From Synechocystis sp. LKSZ1 (GTDB lineage: Bacteria; Cyanobacteriota; Cyanobacteriia; Cyanobacteriales; Microcystaceae): a stretch of DNA of 64,000 nucleotides. Below, in pieces: positions 27,860-37,950 of the stretch; within the stretch, counting starts at the first letter, position 1, and each line of letters begins with the position of its first letter. Both the position numbers and the translations under genes were made by a program. The DNA lies in NCBI RefSeq assembly GCF_040436315.1, contig NZ_AP031572.1, forward strand, positions 2,108,001 to 2,172,000, in the 5' to 3' direction. Below the pieces are notes generated by a model. That model saw only the letters and a program-made list of their open reading frames with translations. It searched no databases and had not been told where the DNA came from.

Positions 27860-28933
27860 CTAAGCCTCGCTTTCTAGGCCAAAGACACGATTAAAGGCCT
27901 TTTCAACTTTATAGCCCGAATCAATGGACTCGAGGGGGTCTTTGCGTAGGCGGTGGCGTAGGCAGAGCACGATCACCCGACGAATATCATCTATCGTCAC
28001 TTCCTGGCGGCCCTCAAAGGCGGTGAGGGCCTTAGCGGCTCGATTGGTAACGATATCCCCCCGTAGACCATCCACATCCAACTCCGAGCACACCTCAGAA
28101 ATTTTCACCCGCAGGTCGTAGTCGATGCTGACGTTAGGCAACAGATTTTGGGCTTGAACGAGTTTGGCTTGCAGTTCATCCTGCTGGGCCTGGTACTGTT
28201 CACAGAAGGGCAGGGGATTTTGGTCAAAGGCCGAGCGCTGTTCCACAATTTTGACCCGCAGGGCCGGCTCCCGTACTGTATGAATTTCGGCGTGCATGCC
28301 AAAGCGGTCGAGGAGTTGGGGCCGTAGTTCTCCTTCCTCGGGGTTGCCAGAACCCACTAACACAAACCGGGCCGGATGGCGAATGGAGATGCCTTCCCGC
28401 TCAACGGTGTTCCACCCCCCGGCAGCGGAGTCGAGCAGGACATCCACCAGGTGGTCGTCGAGTAAGTTCACCTCATCCACGTAGAGAATGCCGCGATTAG
28501 CTTTGGCTAAGAGGCCGGGTTCAAAGGCCTTAACCCCTTCCGAAAGGGCCTTTTCAATATCGATGGTGCCGCAGACGCGGTCTTCCGTCGCCCCCAGAGG
28601 CAGATCCACCATGGTCACTTTTTTCTTGGCAATGGCCAGGGGCGTTTGTTGTTCCACCTGCTCCCGGACTTGGTCACTCATTAAATCCGGGTCGCTGGGA
28701 TGGGAATTAAAGGGGTCGTTGGCCACAACTTCAATTTCGGGCAGGAGGTCAGCCAAGGCCCGGATGGTCGTTGATTTCCCCGTTCCCCGGTCGCCCATGA
28801 TCATCACCCCACCAATTTTAGGGTCGATGACATTGAGGAGCAGGGCCAATTTCATTTCATCTTGGCCCACGATGGCCGTAAAAGGAAAAACAACACGGCG
28901 CGTTTTCGGGGGAGCGGAGAGGGTTGCGGTCAT
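27860..28933 (-). CDS. chlI: Magnesium chelatase ATPase subunit I
   Basis: ChlI is the AAA+ motor that, with ChlD, drives Mg2+ insertion by ChlH. From ATG 28933 the protein has 357 residues, the length I remember for cyanobacterial Chl[16 protein letters not shown] near residue 46 is Walker [22 protein letters not shown] near 145 is Walker B plus sensor region, and [22 protein letters not shown] near 185 is sensor 1 with the arginine finger. An upstream in-frame extension to 29050 lacks family similarity. The gene is leftward and diverges from the riboswitch-controlled unit. Confidence 0.97.
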   Translation of the reverse strand: MTATLSAPPKTRRVVFPFTAIVGQDEMKLALLLNVIDPKIGGVMIMGDRGTGKSTTIRALADLLPEIEVVANDPFNSHPSDPDLMSDQVREQVEQQTPLAIAKKKVTMVDLPLGATEDRVCGTIDIEKALSEGVKAFEPGLLAKANRGILYVDEVNLLDDHLVDVLLDSAAGGWNTVEREGISIRHPARFVLVGSGNPEEGELRPQLLDRFGMHAEIHTVREPALRVKIVEQRSAFDQNPLPFCEQYQAQQDELQAKLVQAQNLLPNVSIDYDLRVKISEVCSELDVDGLRGDIVTNRAAKALTAFEGRQEVTIDDIRRVIVLCLRHRLRKDPLESIDSGYKVEKAFNRVFGLESEA

Positions 28934-29084
28934 GGATCGTTTAGAGAAAATTAAGACTATTAACGGGATATTCAAAGCCGCAGGTGGGCAATGTTCTCCA
29001 TTTTGCCATAGCGGTACCCTTTCCTCCGGGCCATTGAAGCCCTGGGACACTTAATGTTATGCTTTGGCACTAAGTAAACAGTAT
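28934..29084. other. Divergent promoter gap between chlI and the riboswitch
   Basis: About 150 bp between the chlI start and the riboswitch. It must hold the leftward chlI promoter and the rightward promoter for the riboswitch transcript. I see no gene in it. TATGCTTTGGCACTAAGTA just before the aptamer could contain a rightward -10 element (TATGCT), but the match is weak. Confidence 0.4.
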
Positions 29085-29217
29085 TAAGTCAGCTTAATTT
29101 CTGGTCTGAAGCCTACCCAGTTCAGAAAGCGGGGGAACCATATCCGGGGCGCATCTCCACGTGTTTGGAGAAGAAAAACTCTCATTTCTAGCCCGTCAGC
29201 TAACCCCGTCAGCCGTG
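29085..29217 (+). promoter_or_regulatory. Cyclic di-AMP (ydaO-yuaA type) riboswitch aptamer
   Basis: The strand shows the conserved blocks of the ydaO class in order: GCTTAAT (29092-29098), a P2 stem TTTCTG...CAGAAA (29098-29103 with 29123-29128), GCGGGGGAACCA right after it (29129-29140), CCGGGGCGCATCT (29144-29156), a variable hairpin, and CCCGTCAGCTAACCCCGTCAGC near 29192-29213 (CAGCTAACC being the most diagnostic block). This class binds c-di-AMP and usually turns off genes for ion and osmolyte transport or wall metabolism. The next rightward gene is a cation P-type ATPase. Recognition is from memory of the consensus; a covariance search would confirm it. Confidence 0.88.
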
Positions 29218-29238
29218 AGGGAAAACTAATAAATGGAT

Positions 29239-29265
29239 GAGCATTGTTCGGCAATGCTTTTGCTT
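29239..29265 (+). terminator. Intrinsic terminator of the riboswitch expression platform
   Basis: GCATTG (29241-29246) and CAATGC (29252-29257) form a stem around a TTCGG loop, extended by an A-T pair, and are followed by TTTTGCTTTATT. It lies about 22 nt after the aptamer, the expected position for a c-di-AMP-controlled OFF switch that stops transcription before the ATPase gene. Confidence 0.75.
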
Positions 29266-29549
29266 TATTCAGGCACTCAGCGAGCGACGACTCTGTTACC
29301 GCCAACCTGTACTAAAGTTGAGGCGTTCAATGCAAAGAATTGACAATTGGCTATTTTAAATCATTTTGCTAGGTGGTGCAGTATCAAGGCTTTTGGTTCT
29401 AGCATCAAAATCTCCCTGGCAAAGGCCCTGAGCCACGTCACTCAGGATTACCGAATCAGCTTCTTCGGCTTTCCTGTGGACTGGATGCCATCGGCCGCTA
29501 TTGCTCGACAATTCCTTACCAACACTTCTCCGACTTCCCCTAACCACTA
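29266..29549 (+). other. Long leader between riboswitch terminator and ATPase gene
   Basis: About 285 bp without a convincing gene. A frame from TTG 29347 encodes 67 residues and ends in TAATG overlapping the ATPase start. It has no recognisable domain or clear binding site. It might be a leader peptide but is more likely chance. The region is otherwise plain untranslated leader. Confidence 0.4.
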
Positions 29550-32324
29550 ATGAATTTCCCCAGTACTGCCAAAACCGATTTCATTAATCCCAATGACTAT
29601 GCCTGGCATACGCTGTCTGCTGAAGCGGCCCTGCAAACCTTGCAGAGCGACCCCACTAAGGGCTTAACCACCGAACAAGTTGCAGAGCGTCGGCAAATTT
29701 TGGGCTGGAATGAACTACAGGAAATGGCGGGCCGCCATCCTCTGACCATTCTTTGGGAGCAGTTCACTAACATTATGTTGGTGATGCTGATTGCCGTGGC
29801 GGTGGTATCAGGGATTATCGATCTACGCCAGGGCAAGTTTCCGAAGGATGCTATTGCCATTTTTGCGATTGTGATTCTGAATGGCCTGCTGGGTTATCTC
29901 CAGGAAAGTCGGGCAGAAAAGGCCCTAGCCGCCCTTAAACGTCTGTCTTCTCCCCAGGTACGGGTTATTCGCCAGGGCCAAACCCTGGAAGTAGAAGCGA
30001 AGGAATTAGTCCCTGGGGACATCATGCTCCTCGAAGCGGGGGTACAAGTGGCCGCCGATGGTCGTCTGCTAGAGGCTCAGAATCTGCAAATTCGTGAAGC
30101 GACCCTGACGGGAGAAGCCGAGGCCCTGCTCAAGCAACCCCAGGCCATCCTGAGCGATGATGCAGCCCTGGGAGACCGCCGCAACCTTGTTTTTCAGGGC
30201 ACAGAAGTGGTGCAGGGCCGGGGCATGGTGGTCGTGACCAAAACCGGTATGGATACGGAAATTGGCCGCATTGCCACCCTAATTCAATCGGTGGAAACGG
30301 AGCCGACGCCGCTACAACAGCGCATGAGCCAGTTGGGCAATGTTCTCGTTAGCAGTTCCTTGGCCTTGGTGGCCCTGGTAGTGACGGTGGGTGTTCTGCG
30401 GATGGGATGGCAAACCTTTGAGGGCCTACTGGAAGTGTCCCTCAGTATGGCTGTTGCCGTGGTGCCTGAAGGCCTGCCAGCCGTGGTGACTGTCACCTTG
30501 GCCATTGGCACCCAGCGGATGGTGCGTCGCCAGGCCCTGATCCGTAAGTTACCGGCAGTGGAAACCCTTGGCTCCGTCACGACCATTTGTTCCGACAAGA
30601 CCGGCACCCTCACCCAAAATAAAATGGTGGTACAGCAGTTTACTACGCCCAGTACCCTCTATCAGGTAACGGGGGAAGGTTATAGTCCTCTGGGGGACAT
30701 CCAACGGCAGGGCCAAACCGTCGATGAACTAGAAGCAGAAGCTGAACTCCTGCTCATGGCCTGCGTCCTTTGTAACGATGCCCTTTTGCAACAAAAAGAG
30801 GGCCAATGGATCATCCTGGGCGATCCCACGGAAGGGGCCCTGCTGACCCTGGCGGCTAAAGCCGGCTTGTACCGAGAAGTCCTCGGGGAAAACATGCCGA
30901 GACGGGCGGAAATCCCCTTCTCCTCCGAGCGTAAACGCATGGCCGTGATCGTTGAGAAAGCCTCTGCCACGGGTCATCACCTGGTATTTAGTAAAGGCTC
31001 CCCGGAAATTCTGCTGGAGGCCTGTCGGTATCAGCAAAGCGACGCCACCCCTACAGAGCTAACCCCAGAAGGTCGTCAAGCCATTCTCCAGATCAACGAT
31101 CAATGGGCGGCCCAGGGCCTGCGAGTCCTGGGTTTTGCCTATCGCACCTTACCCGATGGCAACCTGGATGAGGCGGAAAAGGATTTAGTCTGGCTCGGCC
31201 TCGTCGGGATGATTGATGCGCCCCGTCCAGAGGTCAAGCTAGCGGTGCAACAGTGTTTAGCCGCTGGGATTCGGCCGATCATGATTACGGGAGACCACCA
31301 ACTCACAGCCCAAGCCATTGCCTACGACCTCGGCATTGCCCAGCCGGGTACCGAAATCCTGACAGGGAAAGACTTAGAACAAATCGGCCAGCTAGAGCTT
31401 GACCGTATTGTGGGAGACGTGAGTGTCTATGCCCGCGTTGCACCAGAACATAAGCTTTGGATCGTCCACGCTTTGCAAAATCAAGGCCAGTTCGTGGCCA
31501 TGACCGGCGATGGGGTGAATGATGCACCGGCCCTCAAACAAGCGGATATTGGTATTGCTATGGGCATTACCGGCACCGATGTTAGTAAAGAGGCCAGTGA
31601 CATGATCCTCTTGGACGATAATTTTGCCACCATTGTCGCCGCCACTGAAGAAGGCCGGGTGGTTTACGACAATATTCGTCGCTTCATTAAGTACATTTTG
31701 GGCAGTAACATCGGCGAAGTTTTAGTGATTGCGGCTGCGCCCTTACTGGGCCTGGGGGGCGTGCCATTGTCCCCCCTCCAAATTCTCTGGATGAACCTAG
31801 TCACCGATGGTTTACCGGCCTTGGCCCTGGCGATGGAACCAGCAGAGCCTAATGTGATGAGTCGGCCCCCCTACAATCCTCGGGAAAGTATTTTCTCTCG
31901 CGGCCTGGGGGCCTATATGCTCCGCATCGGTATTATTTTTGCTGTCTTGACCATTGCGCTGATGGTTTGGGCCTATCAATACACCCAAGGGAGTCCCAAC
32001 CCAGAACGCTGGAAAACCATGGTATTTACGACTCTCTGTCTGGCTCAGATGGGTCACGCCTTAGCAGTGCGTTCCGATACCCAACTGATTGTTCGCCTCA
32101 ATCCCTTTTCTAACCCTTACATTCTGGCCGCGGTGGGCTTCACCTCCCTGTTGCAACTACTCCTGATCTACGTGGCGCCTTTTCGCAACTTTTTTGGTAC
32201 CCACTGGCTCAGTGGCCAGGAACTAGCCGTCTGCTTCGGGTTCAGTCTGCTGATGTTTGTTTGGATCGAGCTCGAAAAGCTGGTGATTAATGCTTGGTTT
32301 AAATACCGCAGCAATATTTCCTAA
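29550..32324 (+). CDS. Cation-transporting P-type ATPase, Ca2+-type (P2A-like)
   Basis: A 924-residue P-type ATPase pumping a cation across the membrane. The actuator domain has LTGEAEA near 187, the phosphorylation site is [11 protein letters not shown] (Asp near 350) and the hinge is [16 protein letters not shown] near 652. Membrane motifs match [14 protein letters not shown] in M4, NIGEV in M5 and [12 protein letters not shown] in M6, so the main Ca2+-coordinating residues are present. The M8 glutamate region is not conserved. The N-terminus has the typical cation ATPase domain ([18 protein letters not shown]). Ca2+ is the best guess, but related cyanobacterial pumps may move other ions. 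It lies behind a c-di-AMP riboswitch. Confidence 0.93.
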   Translation: MNFPSTAKTDFINPNDYAWHTLSAEAALQTLQSDPTKGLTTEQVAERRQILGWNELQEMAGRHPLTILWEQFTNIMLVMLIAVAVVSGIIDLRQGKFPKDAIAIFAIVILNGLLGYLQESRAEKALAALKRLSSPQVRVIRQGQTLEVEAKELVPGDIMLLEAGVQVAADGRLLEAQNLQIREATLTGEAEALLKQPQAILSDDAALGDRRNLVFQGTEVVQGRGMVVVTKTGMDTEIGRIATLIQSVETEPTPLQQRMSQLGNVLVSSSLALVALVVTVGVLRMGWQTFEGLLEVSLSMAVAVVPEGLPAVVTVTLAIGTQRMVRRQALIRKLPAVETLGSVTTICSDKTGTLTQNKMVVQQFTTPSTLYQVTGEGYSPLGDIQRQGQTVDELEAEAELLLMACVLCNDALLQQKEGQWIILGDPTEGALLTLAAKAGLYREVLGENMPRRAEIPFSSERKRMAVIVEKASATGHHLVFSKGSPEILLEACRYQQSDATPTELTPEGRQAILQINDQWAAQGLRVLGFAYRTLPDGNLDEAEKDLVWLGLVGMIDAPRPEVKLAVQQCLAAGIRPIMITGDHQLTAQAIAYDLGIAQPGTEILTGKDLEQIGQLELDRIVGDVSVYARVAPEHKLWIVHALQNQGQFVAMTGDGVNDAPALKQADIGIAMGITGTDVSKEASDMILLDDNFATIVAATEEGRVVYDNIRRFIKYILGSNIGEVLVIAAAPLLGLGGVPLSPLQILWMNLVTDGLPALALAMEPAEPNVMSRPPYNPRESIFSRGLGAYMLRIGIIFAVLTIALMVWAYQYTQGSPNPERWKTMVFTTLCLAQMGHALAVRSDTQLIVRLNPFSNPYILAAVGFTSLLQLLLIYVAPFRNFFGTHWLSGQELAVCFGFSLLMFVWIELEKLVINAWFKYRSNIS

Positions 32325-32389
32325 AGGGTTAACTCGATCCTAACCCCTGCTTGAGCAACCGATTTTAAAACCCCCTACCCCGGACTTCT

Positions 32390-33733
32390 ATGGTGACTAA
32401 TTTCCCTGCTCTCCTCTCTTTAGCGGTCTTTATTGGGGTGATTGCCCTGATCATGTCGGAGAAAATCCACCTAACGGTGGCGGCCTTCCTGGGGGCCCTG
32501 GTTCTAGTGTTTAGCCATGTCATCACCTTGAAAGAAGGCATTGACTACATCAGCCAAAGCTACGCCACTCTGGCCCTCTTTTTTGGGGTGATGGTACTCG
32601 TCCGGGCCTTTGAACCGACTAAAATCTTCGAGTATTTGGCCACCCAAATGGTGCTCTTGGCCAAAGGAAGTGGCAAACTGCTCGTCCTGGGCGTCATTGG
32701 TATTACCACGCCCATTTGCGCTGTACTGCCCAATGCCACAACGGTCATGCTGTTGGCCCCCTTGATTCCTCCCATCGCCGAGGAAATTGGGGTGGATTTT
32801 GTTCCCCTGCTAATTCTGATGGTGTTCGTGGCCAATAGTGCCGGACTGTTAACCCTGGTGGGAGATCCGGCTACCTTTATTGTTGGTAGCTCCATCAATA
32901 TCACCTTCAATGAGTATCTGTTCAAACTCAGTTTTGGCGGTCTGTTGGCCGTGCTTTCTATCTTGGCCATTGCGCCTTTTCTCTTCCGTAGTATCTGGAA
33001 TCGCCAATTTACCCACCTGGAAGACCTACCCCATCCCCAGATTAATCATCCCCAGGTTTTGATGTTGGGGGGCCTGATTATCGCCCTGGTACTCCTCTTT
33101 TTTGTGATCGGTGAAACCCTGCCAGTTCCGGTGACTCCCGCCGCCGTTGCCCTACTGGGGGCCGGTCTGGCCCTGTTGCTGGCCCACCAAAGTAAAATTG
33201 ATACGGTTCCCAATATTCTGCGAGATGTGGACTGGAGTACTTTGATCTTTTTCATGTCCACCTTTGTGATTATTGGTTCTTTAGAAAAAACCGGCGTAAC
33301 GGCCTACCTGGCCCAATTGCTAGCAGTTTTAGTCGGTAAAAATATTGCCTTCGGTTCTATCGTTTTAGTGTTTGCGGTCGGCTTGCTTTCCAGTGTGGTG
33401 CCCAATATTCCCCTGGTTGTGGCCATGGTGCCCCTGCTAAAACAGTACGTTGTCAATATCGGTATGGCCGGGTCTGAGGTGTTGAGTCCCGACTTTGCCG
33501 GTCAATTTCCGCCAGCAGTATTGCCCCTGTTCTACGCCATGATGTTTGGGGCGACCTTAGGGGGCAATGGCACCCTAGTGGGGGCCTCTTCTAATATTGT
33601 TGCGGCGGGTATTTCTGAACAACATGGCCGTCCGATTTCTTTCCATCGCTTTCTCCGTTATGGCCTGCCGACCATGGCGGTTCAATTAGTAGTAGCCGCT
33701 GTTTTTGTCGGCTGGCTCCTGTGGCAAAACTAG
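32390..33733 (+). CDS. ArsB/NhaD-SLC13 superfamily permease
   Basis: A 447-residue membrane protein with about 11-12 hydrophobic segments. It belongs to the ion transporter superfamily (ArsB, NhaD, P protein, SLC13). VLPNATTVMLLAPLIPPIAEE near residue 110 and NSAGLLTLVGDPATFIVGSS near 150 form the first repeat's substrate loop. GGNGTLVGASSNIVAAG near 390 is the matching loop of the second repeat. The family includes Na+/H+ antiporters, arsenite pumps and anion carriers, and the exact substrate cannot be read. It starts 65 bp after the ATPase gene and is probably in the same riboswitch-controlled transcript. Confidence 0.87.
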   Translation: MVTNFPALLSLAVFIGVIALIMSEKIHLTVAAFLGALVLVFSHVITLKEGIDYISQSYATLALFFGVMVLVRAFEPTKIFEYLATQMVLLAKGSGKLLVLGVIGITTPICAVLPNATTVMLLAPLIPPIAEEIGVDFVPLLILMVFVANSAGLLTLVGDPATFIVGSSINITFNEYLFKLSFGGLLAVLSILAIAPFLFRSIWNRQFTHLEDLPHPQINHPQVLMLGGLIIALVLLFFVIGETLPVPVTPAAVALLGAGLALLLAHQSKIDTVPNILRDVDWSTLIFFMSTFVIIGSLEKTGVTAYLAQLLAVLVGKNIAFGSIVLVFAVGLLSSVVPNIPLVVAMVPLLKQYVVNIGMAGSEVLSPDFAGQFPPAVLPLFYAMMFGATLGGNGTLVGASSNIVAAGISEQHGRPISFHRFLRYGLPTMAVQLVVAAVFVGWLLWQN

Positions 33734-33976
33734 GTCTGGTAAGCCGGCCCCTGGGTCAGACTTGGAGAGCACCGCTGTATGGTAAAATCGGCGTTGGCTA
33801 TTAACCCCGTGACAAAATGCCACGAAACTTCCTTGAAATTCAGAGTAAAGGGGTCTCGGCGGAACGATTGCCCAGGGAATACCCCAAAAAACTGAGGAAA
33901 CAGCAATTCCCGCCCTGTTTCCGCCTTGTGGCTGATGTGGCTCAAGGTTTTTTTTAGCGGATACCTTGAACGTCTA

Positions 33977-34219
33977 ATGAACCAAGCTATTTTTGAAAAA
34001 GTTAAAACCATTGTAGTCGATCAACTTGAAGTCGATGCAGATAAAGTCACGCCGGAAGCCAGTTTTGCCAATGACCTCGGTGCAGATTCCCTCGATACGG
34101 TGGAATTAGTCATGGCCTTAGAAGAAGAATTTGGAGTAGAAATTCCGGACGAAGTAGCCGAGACCATCGATACCGTCGGCAAAGCGGTGGATTACATCAG
34201 CGAAAAAAGCGAGAACTAA
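33977..34219 (+). CDS. acpP: Acyl carrier protein
   Basis: Carries growing acyl chains on phosphopantetheine in fatty acid synthesis. The protein has 80 residues from ATG 33977. [25 protein letters not shown] near residues 37-60 is the classical helix II with the modified serine in DSL, and the composition is strongly acidic. The in-frame extension to 33926 is rejected because ACP starts here in all relatives I know. A promoter-like TAAAAT at 33783-33788 with TTGGAG upstream lies in the 240-bp leader. fabF follows 103 bp later. Confidence 0.97.
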   Translation: MNQAIFEKVKTIVVDQLEVDADKVTPEASFANDLGADSLDTVELVMALEEEFGVEIPDEVAETIDTVGKAVDYISEKSEN

Positions 34220-34322
34220 ACAGCGTTTTGGTAACTCCTTGGTAATCCCGCGAACAGCTATCCGTCCCTTGCGTAACAAATCTGCTGTCTGAGGCACCAG
34301 GTTTTATTTATTGACAATAACC

Positions 34323-35573
34323 ATGGCAAATTTAGAAAAAAAAAGGGTCGTTGTGACGGGATTGGGGGCCATTACCCCCATCGGTAACACCCTCGCTGAC
34401 TACTGGCAAGGACTTTTGCAGGGTGCCAATGGCATCGGCCCAATTACCCATTTTGATGCCAGCAATCATGCCTGCCGTTTTGCGGGAGAGGTCAAAGGTT
34501 TTGATCCTTTGCAATACCTAGACCGTAAAGAGGCCAAGCGGATGGATCGTTTTGCCCAATTTGCAGTGTGTGCCAGCCAGCAGGCCCTGGCAGACGCCCA
34601 ACTAGTGATTAATGAACTGAATGCTGATGATATCGGCGTTCTCATTGGCACAGGCATTGGTGGACTAAAGGTATTAGAAGACCAGCAGGAAATATTGCTG
34701 ACCAAGGGGCCGGGTCGCTGTAGTCCCTTTATGATCCCGATGATGATTGCCAACATGGCGGCGGGCTTAACGGCCATTCACGTTGGAGCTAAGGGCCCGA
34801 ATACCTGTACGGTGACGGCCTGTGCGGCCGGTTCTAATGCGGTCGGTGATGCTTTTCGTTTGGTACAAAGCGGCTATGCCAAGGCCATGATCTGCGGCGG
34901 AACAGAAGCTGCTATTACCCCCCTGTCCTTTGCTGGCTTTTCTGCCGCACGGGCACTCTCTTTCCGCAATGATGACCCTCTCCATGCCAGCCGTCCCTTT
35001 GACAAAGACCGAGACGGTTTTGTCATGGGAGAAGGGGCCGGCATTCTCATCCTCGAAGAGTTAGAGCAAGCAATCCAGCGAGGGGCCAAAATTTATGCCG
35101 AAATTGTCGGTTATGCGATGACCTGCGATGCCTACCACATTACTTCTCCTGTCCCCGATGGCCGGGGCGCCACCCAAGCCATGACCCTAGCCCTGAAGGA
35201 TGCGGGCCTGGCCCCGGAAAGTGTGAGCTACATCAACGCCCACGGTACCAGTACTCCTGCTAACGATGTGACCGAAACGCGAGCCATTAAGCAGGCCCTG
35301 GGGGCCCATGCCCATAATCTGGTGGTCAGTTCTACCAAATCGATGACAGGCCATCTTCTGGGCGGTTCCGGGGGGATTGAAGCGGTGGCAACGGTGATGG
35401 CCATTGCTGAAGACCGGGTTCCCCCGACCATTAATCTAGAAAATCCCGACCCGGATTGTGACCTCGACTATGTGCCCAGCACTAGCCGGGCCCTGCCAGT
35501 GGAGGTGGCCCTATCCAATTCCTTTGGCTTTGGCGGTCATAACGTGACCCTAGCTTTTAAAAAATATCATTAA
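34323..35573 (+). CDS. fabF: 3-oxoacyl-ACP synthase II
   Basis: Condenses malonyl-ACP with acyl-ACP in fatty acid elongation. The protein has 416 residues from ATG 34323; a TTG four codons upstream is not needed. The catalytic Cys is in [15 protein letters not shown] near 167 and the two His are in [14 protein letters not shown] near 307 and [15 protein letters not shown] near 342. Gly-rich [10 protein letters not shown] near 402 closes the thiolase-fold pattern. It follows acpP, the usual acpP-fabF order, and is followed by transketolase. Confidence 0.97.
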   Translation: MANLEKKRVVVTGLGAITPIGNTLADYWQGLLQGANGIGPITHFDASNHACRFAGEVKGFDPLQYLDRKEAKRMDRFAQFAVCASQQALADAQLVINELNADDIGVLIGTGIGGLKVLEDQQEILLTKGPGRCSPFMIPMMIANMAAGLTAIHVGAKGPNTCTVTACAAGSNAVGDAFRLVQSGYAKAMICGGTEAAITPLSFAGFSAARALSFRNDDPLHASRPFDKDRDGFVMGEGAGILILEELEQAIQRGAKIYAEIVGYAMTCDAYHITSPVPDGRGATQAMTLALKDAGLAPESVSYINAHGTSTPANDVTETRAIKQALGAHAHNLVVSSTKSMTGHLLGGSGGIEAVATVMAIAEDRVPPTINLENPDPDCDLDYVPSTSRALPVEVALSNSFGFGGHNVTLAFKKYH

Positions 35574-35688
35574 CCCGGTGAAATGAAGCCGAAGCGTGGG
35601 AAGATGGTAGCAAAATTTGGGCTACCCCTTGCCACTGCTAGAGATGGTTTCCCCACCGTTATATTTTTAGTTCATTCCACAAGAGATT

Positions 35689-37695
35689 ATGGCTACTCAA
35701 TCCCTGCAAGAACGCTGTATTAATTCCATTCGTTTTTTAGCCATTGATGCGGTTGAAAAGGCAAAATCTGGACACCCCGGCCTACCCATGGGGGCCGCTC
35801 CCATGGCCTTTGTGCTGTGGGATCAGTTCATGAAGTTCAATCCCAAAAATCCCCAATGGTTTAACCGCGACCGCTTCATTCTCTCGGCGGGCCATGGTTC
35901 TATGTTGCAGTACGCACTGCTCTATTTGATGGGCTATGACAGCGTTTCCATCGAAGACATTAAACAGTTCCGTCAGTGGGGGTCTAAAACACCCGGTCAC
36001 CCGGAAAACTTTGAAACCGCAGGGGTGGAAGTGACGACGGGCCCTCTGGGTCAGGGGATTGCCAACGGCGTGGGATTTGCTCTAGCAGAGGCTCATCTGG
36101 CCGCAACGTTTAATAAACCCGATGCTAAATTAGTTGACCACTACACCTACGTCATCCTAGGGGATGGTTGCAATATGGAAGGGGTAGCGGCGGAGGCCTG
36201 TTCCATTGCGGGTCACTGGGGCTTGGGTAAACTGATCGCCCTCTACGACGATAACCACATTTCCATTGATGGTTCGACGGATGTCGCCTTTACCGAAGAT
36301 GTTTCCAAGCGCTTTGAAGCCTACGGTTGGCATGTTCTCCACGTCAAAGACGGTAATACCGACCTCGCAGCCATTGCCAAGGCCATTGAAGAAGCTAAGG
36401 CCGTGACTGATAAACCGACCATGATCAAGGTCACCACTACCATTGGTTATGGTTCTCCCAAAAAAGCCAACACGGCGGGGGTACATGGGGCCGCTCTAGG
36501 GGCGGAAGAAGTAGACGCCACCCGCAAAAACCTGGGCTGGGACTATCCTCCCTTTGAAATTCCCCAGGATGTTTTAGACCATACCCATAAGGCTATTGAA
36601 CGGGGAACCCAACTGGAGGCCGAATGGAATAACGTTCTCGCTCAGTACAAAGCCAAATATCCCCAGGAAGCCGCCGAATTTGAGCGTCTCCTCAGCGGTG
36701 AACTACCGGCTAACTGGGCTGATGTCCTGCCCCGCTACACGGCCGAAGATAAGGCGCTTCCGACCCGGAAACACTCCGAAACCTGTCTCAATAAACTGGC
36801 TCCCGTTTTGTCGGAACTGATCGGGGGGTCGGCGGATCTGACCCACTCTAACCTCACTGAGTTGAAAATTTCCGGTGATTTCCAGAAAGGGGCCTACCAA
36901 AACCGGAACGTCCACTTCGGGGTACGGGAACACGCCATGGGGGCCATCTGTAATGGTATTGCGCTCCATGGTTCTGGCCTGATTCCCTACGGTGCCACCT
37001 TCTTGATCTTTACGGACTACATGCGGGCGGCCATTCGTCTCTCAGCCCTGGCAAACGTCGGTGCCATTTGGGTGATGACCCACGATTCCATTGGCCAAGG
37101 GGAAGATGGCCCGACTCACCAGCCGGTAGAAACCCTGGCTTCCCTGCGGGCGATTCCCAACCTGACAGTAATCCGTCCCGCCGACGGCAACGAGTGCTCC
37201 GGGGCCTACCACGTGGCAATCACCAATGCCAAACAGCATAAACCGACACTCTTGGCCTTTACTCGTCAAAACGTGCCTAACCTTGCTGGTAGCAGCATTG
37301 AGAACACCCTCAAGGGGGCCTATACCCTCGTCGATTGTGCCGGAACCCCTGACCTAATCCTGATCGGTACCGGTTCGGAAGTGAGCCTCTGTGTGGAAGC
37401 TGCCAGCAAACTCGCTAGCGAAGGTAAAAATGTCCGGGTCGTCTCCATGCCCTCCTGGGAGCTGTTTGAAGCCCAAGATAGTGCTTATAAAGAATCTGTT
37501 CTACCGAAGGCTGTCACCAAGCGCCTCGCTGTAGAAGCCGGCGTTAGCTTTGGTTGGCAAAAATATGTCGGCATGGAAGGGGATACCGTGAGTATCGACC
37601 GCTTTGGAGCCTCTGCCCCCGGTGGCATCTGTATGGAGAAATTTGGTTTTAGCGTTGATAACGTTTTGGCCAAAGCTAAAGCGCTCCTGAGCTAG
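35689..37695 (+). CDS. tkt: Transketolase
   Basis: Transfers two-carbon ketol units in the Calvin cycle and pentose phosphate pathway with thiamine diphosphate. The protein has 668 residues, full length. [15 protein letters not shown] near 28 is the N-terminal signature, [20 protein letters not shown] near 152 is the thiamine-diphosphate GDG...N motif and [16 protein letters not shown] near 467 lies in the pyrimidine domain. It follows fabF by 115 bp and ends at a strong intrinsic terminator. Confidence 0.97.
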   Translation: MATQSLQERCINSIRFLAIDAVEKAKSGHPGLPMGAAPMAFVLWDQFMKFNPKNPQWFNRDRFILSAGHGSMLQYALLYLMGYDSVSIEDIKQFRQWGSKTPGHPENFETAGVEVTTGPLGQGIANGVGFALAEAHLAATFNKPDAKLVDHYTYVILGDGCNMEGVAAEACSIAGHWGLGKLIALYDDNHISIDGSTDVAFTEDVSKRFEAYGWHVLHVKDGNTDLAAIAKAIEEAKAVTDKPTMIKVTTTIGYGSPKKANTAGVHGAALGAEEVDATRKNLGWDYPPFEIPQDVLDHTHKAIERGTQLEAEWNNVLAQYKAKYPQEAAEFERLLSGELPANWADVLPRYTAEDKALPTRKHSETCLNKLAPVLSELIGGSADLTHSNLTELKISGDFQKGAYQNRNVHFGVREHAMGAICNGIALHGSGLIPYGATFLIFTDYMRAAIRLSALANVGAIWVMTHDSIGQGEDGPTHQPVETLASLRAIPNLTVIRPADGNECSGAYHVAITNAKQHKPTLLAFTRQNVPNLAGSSIENTLKGAYTLVDCAGTPDLILIGTGSEVSLCVEAASKLASEGKNVRVVSMPSWELFEAQDSAYKESVLPKAVTKRLAVEAGVSFGWQKYVGMEGDTVSIDRFGASAPGGICMEKFGFSVDNVLAKAKALLS

Positions 37696-37730
37696 TGACG
37701 CTCTACCTACATCGAGACTAAATTACCCAT

Positions 37731-37756
37731 GGCCCTCTAATCTCTAGAGGGCCTTT
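37731..37756 (+). terminator. Intrinsic terminator after transketolase
   Basis: GGCCCTCTA and TAGAGGGCC form a perfect 9-bp stem (37731-37739 with 37745-37753) around a 5-base loop, followed by TTT. It lies 36 bp after the tkt stop. Confidence 0.8.
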
Positions 37757-37950
37757 ACCGTAGGCAATCAGTCCCTTCCTATCGTTGACCTGAGCTATTC
37801 CGCTCAATCCCAAGGTTATCGATATTTTGTCAAGCTTTTTTTGATGTTCCCTAGTAACCTGGCTAGAGGATTCGGTGCCCTATCCAAATCTCCGACAGAT
37901 TTGTCGTTTAAGATAGGTCAGTCGATATTCATTCTAGTCGAGGAGTGATT

